A stretch of 64,000 nucleotides of DNA from Desulfatitalea tepidiphila. Its GTDB lineage: Bacteria; Desulfobacterota; Desulfobacteria; Desulfobacterales; Desulfosarcinaceae. The position numbers and the translations under genes are program-made. The stretch is from assembly GCF_001293685.1 (NCBI RefSeq), contig NZ_BCAG01000001.1:186001-250000 (forward strand). The letters run 5' to 3'. Position 1 is the first letter of the stretch; each line of letters opens with the position of its first letter. Of the stretch, positions 63,389 through 64,000 are shown in pieces. The notes beneath the pieces were generated by a model. The model saw only the letters and a program-made list of their open reading frames with translations, made no database searches and was not told the origin of the DNA.

Positions 63389-64000
63389 CTATTGTTGGGG
63401 TAATGTCAAATCGAACCCAATCAAAGTGCTTTGGGCGTCGGCGAAGATGATGGCGCCCTCTTTGGATATCACCGCGGCCAGCAGTTCGTCGTCGCCGTCA
63501 TTGTCGAAGTCGGCGACGAGCAGATCCTGGACGCGGCCGGTGAGCTGCCGGGTCTGCCAGGCCGGGGTCAAACCGAGCCCGTCCCACACCAGGGCGACGA
63601 TGTTGGATTTGGAGAAGTAGCGCTGGCGGTCCAGCGTGCGGCCGGTGCTGCCGAAATTCCTGGCCGTGAGGATCTCGACTTTGCCGTTGCGGTCAAGGTC
63701 CACGGCCCGCATTCGAATGGGAAAATAGGATGCCGAATCCTTGGAGTCCGGATCGGTGGGCGGCGAAGCGAAGTAGAGGGTCGTCCCCCCGTAAGGATCA
63801 TCACCCTTCCATTCTGTTTTTCCACTCTGTAGCAACAACTGAATCCGGTCCCTGGGCGTATAAGCGACAATGCTCTCGTTCTGTTCGGCCATGACATCGC
63901 CGATCGTCATGCCCAGAACATTGGCCTTGTTGGCGGCCAATACCTGATTCGTCGGTTCGTAATCGGCCCCTTTCCATTCCATCTCGAAGATGGCGCCATT
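63389..64000 (-). CDS. FG-GAP/VCBS-repeat protein, partial
   Basis: The C-terminal ~204 residues of a protein that enters from beyond the right edge (the frame is open to 64000). Two repeat units with calcium-binding-like Asp motifs are visible: AVDLDRNGKVEILTA and VADFDNDGDDELLAAV. Such repeats form beta-propellers in exported proteins. The ORF stops with TAG at 63389. The full function and N-terminus are outside the window. Confidence 0.8.
   Translation of the reverse strand, partial: NGAIFEMEWKGADYEPTNQVLAANKANVLGMTIGDVMAEQNESIVAYTPRDRIQLLLQSGKTEWKGDDPYGGTTLYFASPPTDPDSKDSASYFPIRMRAVDLDRNGKVEILTARNFGSTGRTLDRQRYFSKSNIVALVWDGLGLTPAWQTRQLTGRVQDLLVADFDNDGDDELLAAVISKEGAIIFADAQSTLIGFDLTLPQQ

Overview
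The window looks like chromosomal DNA of a sulfate-reducing member of the Desulfobacterota, most like Desulfobacterales/Desulfosarcina relatives. The evidence is a complete sulfate-activation and APS-reduction set (sat, aprBA, qmoABC) beside a sulfate-type anion permease, together with a periplasmic [NiFe] hydrogenase, Hdr/MvhD/formate dehydrogenase genes and many iron-sulfur proteins. This assignment is inference from gene content. No rRNA is present.

Layout. (1) 1-5.6 kb, minus strand: a redox/metal cluster reading ModA-like binding protein > NapH-like membrane ferredoxin > NifB-type radical SAM enzyme > double-cubane-cluster reductase > its ATP-dependent activator > YedE-type membrane protein (cut by the window edge). 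(2) 5.7-12.1 kb, minus strand: HdrD-like protein > two MvhD-like proteins > a very short HdrA > RelE-fold-like protein > IscA-like carrier > a 932-residue Cys-type formate dehydrogenase, tightly packed and probably one electron-transfer operon. (3) 13.1-20.8 kb, plus strand: aprBA then qmoABC. (4) 21-30 kb: a sigma-54 activator coupled to a NifX-like protein, a well-formed -24/-12 promoter with an upstream palindrome, receiver and CBS proteins and an SLC13-type permease; then convergent sat, a cyclic-nucleotide-binding protein, a hexapeptide-repeat protein and a frameshifted CBS paralogue; two tRNA-Ser. (5) 30.5-40.6 kb: hydrogenase small and large subunits, two maturation proteases, hypC-F-D-E. 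(6) 40.7-56 kb: apbE, etfBA, rimO, polyprenyl synthase, pgsA, tRNA-Val, argS, gatC/gatA and other housekeeping genes. (7) 55.5-64 kb: an accessory patch with a four-helix-bundle (S23-type) gene bracketed by inverted hexamer arrays, two YoeB-type toxin-antitoxin pairs plus a lone antitoxin, mutL, a porin, a group II intron fragment and the end of a VCBS-repeat protein.

How it fits together: sulfate enters (SLC13-type permease), is activated by Sat, and APS is reduced by AprAB fed from the quinone pool through QmoABC. Periplasmic H2 oxidation and the Hdr/MvhD/Fdh set could supply low-potential electrons, and EtfAB links to flavin-based electron transfer. Hyp proteins mature the hydrogenase; hypA and hypB are not in the window.

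Intergenic space is rich in short dispersed and palindromic repeats. One family with an AAAGTGAAGGAAT core occurs six times between 35 and 49 kb. The most unusual unit is the nifB/double-cubane cluster at the left end, which has no nitrogenase genes beside it.
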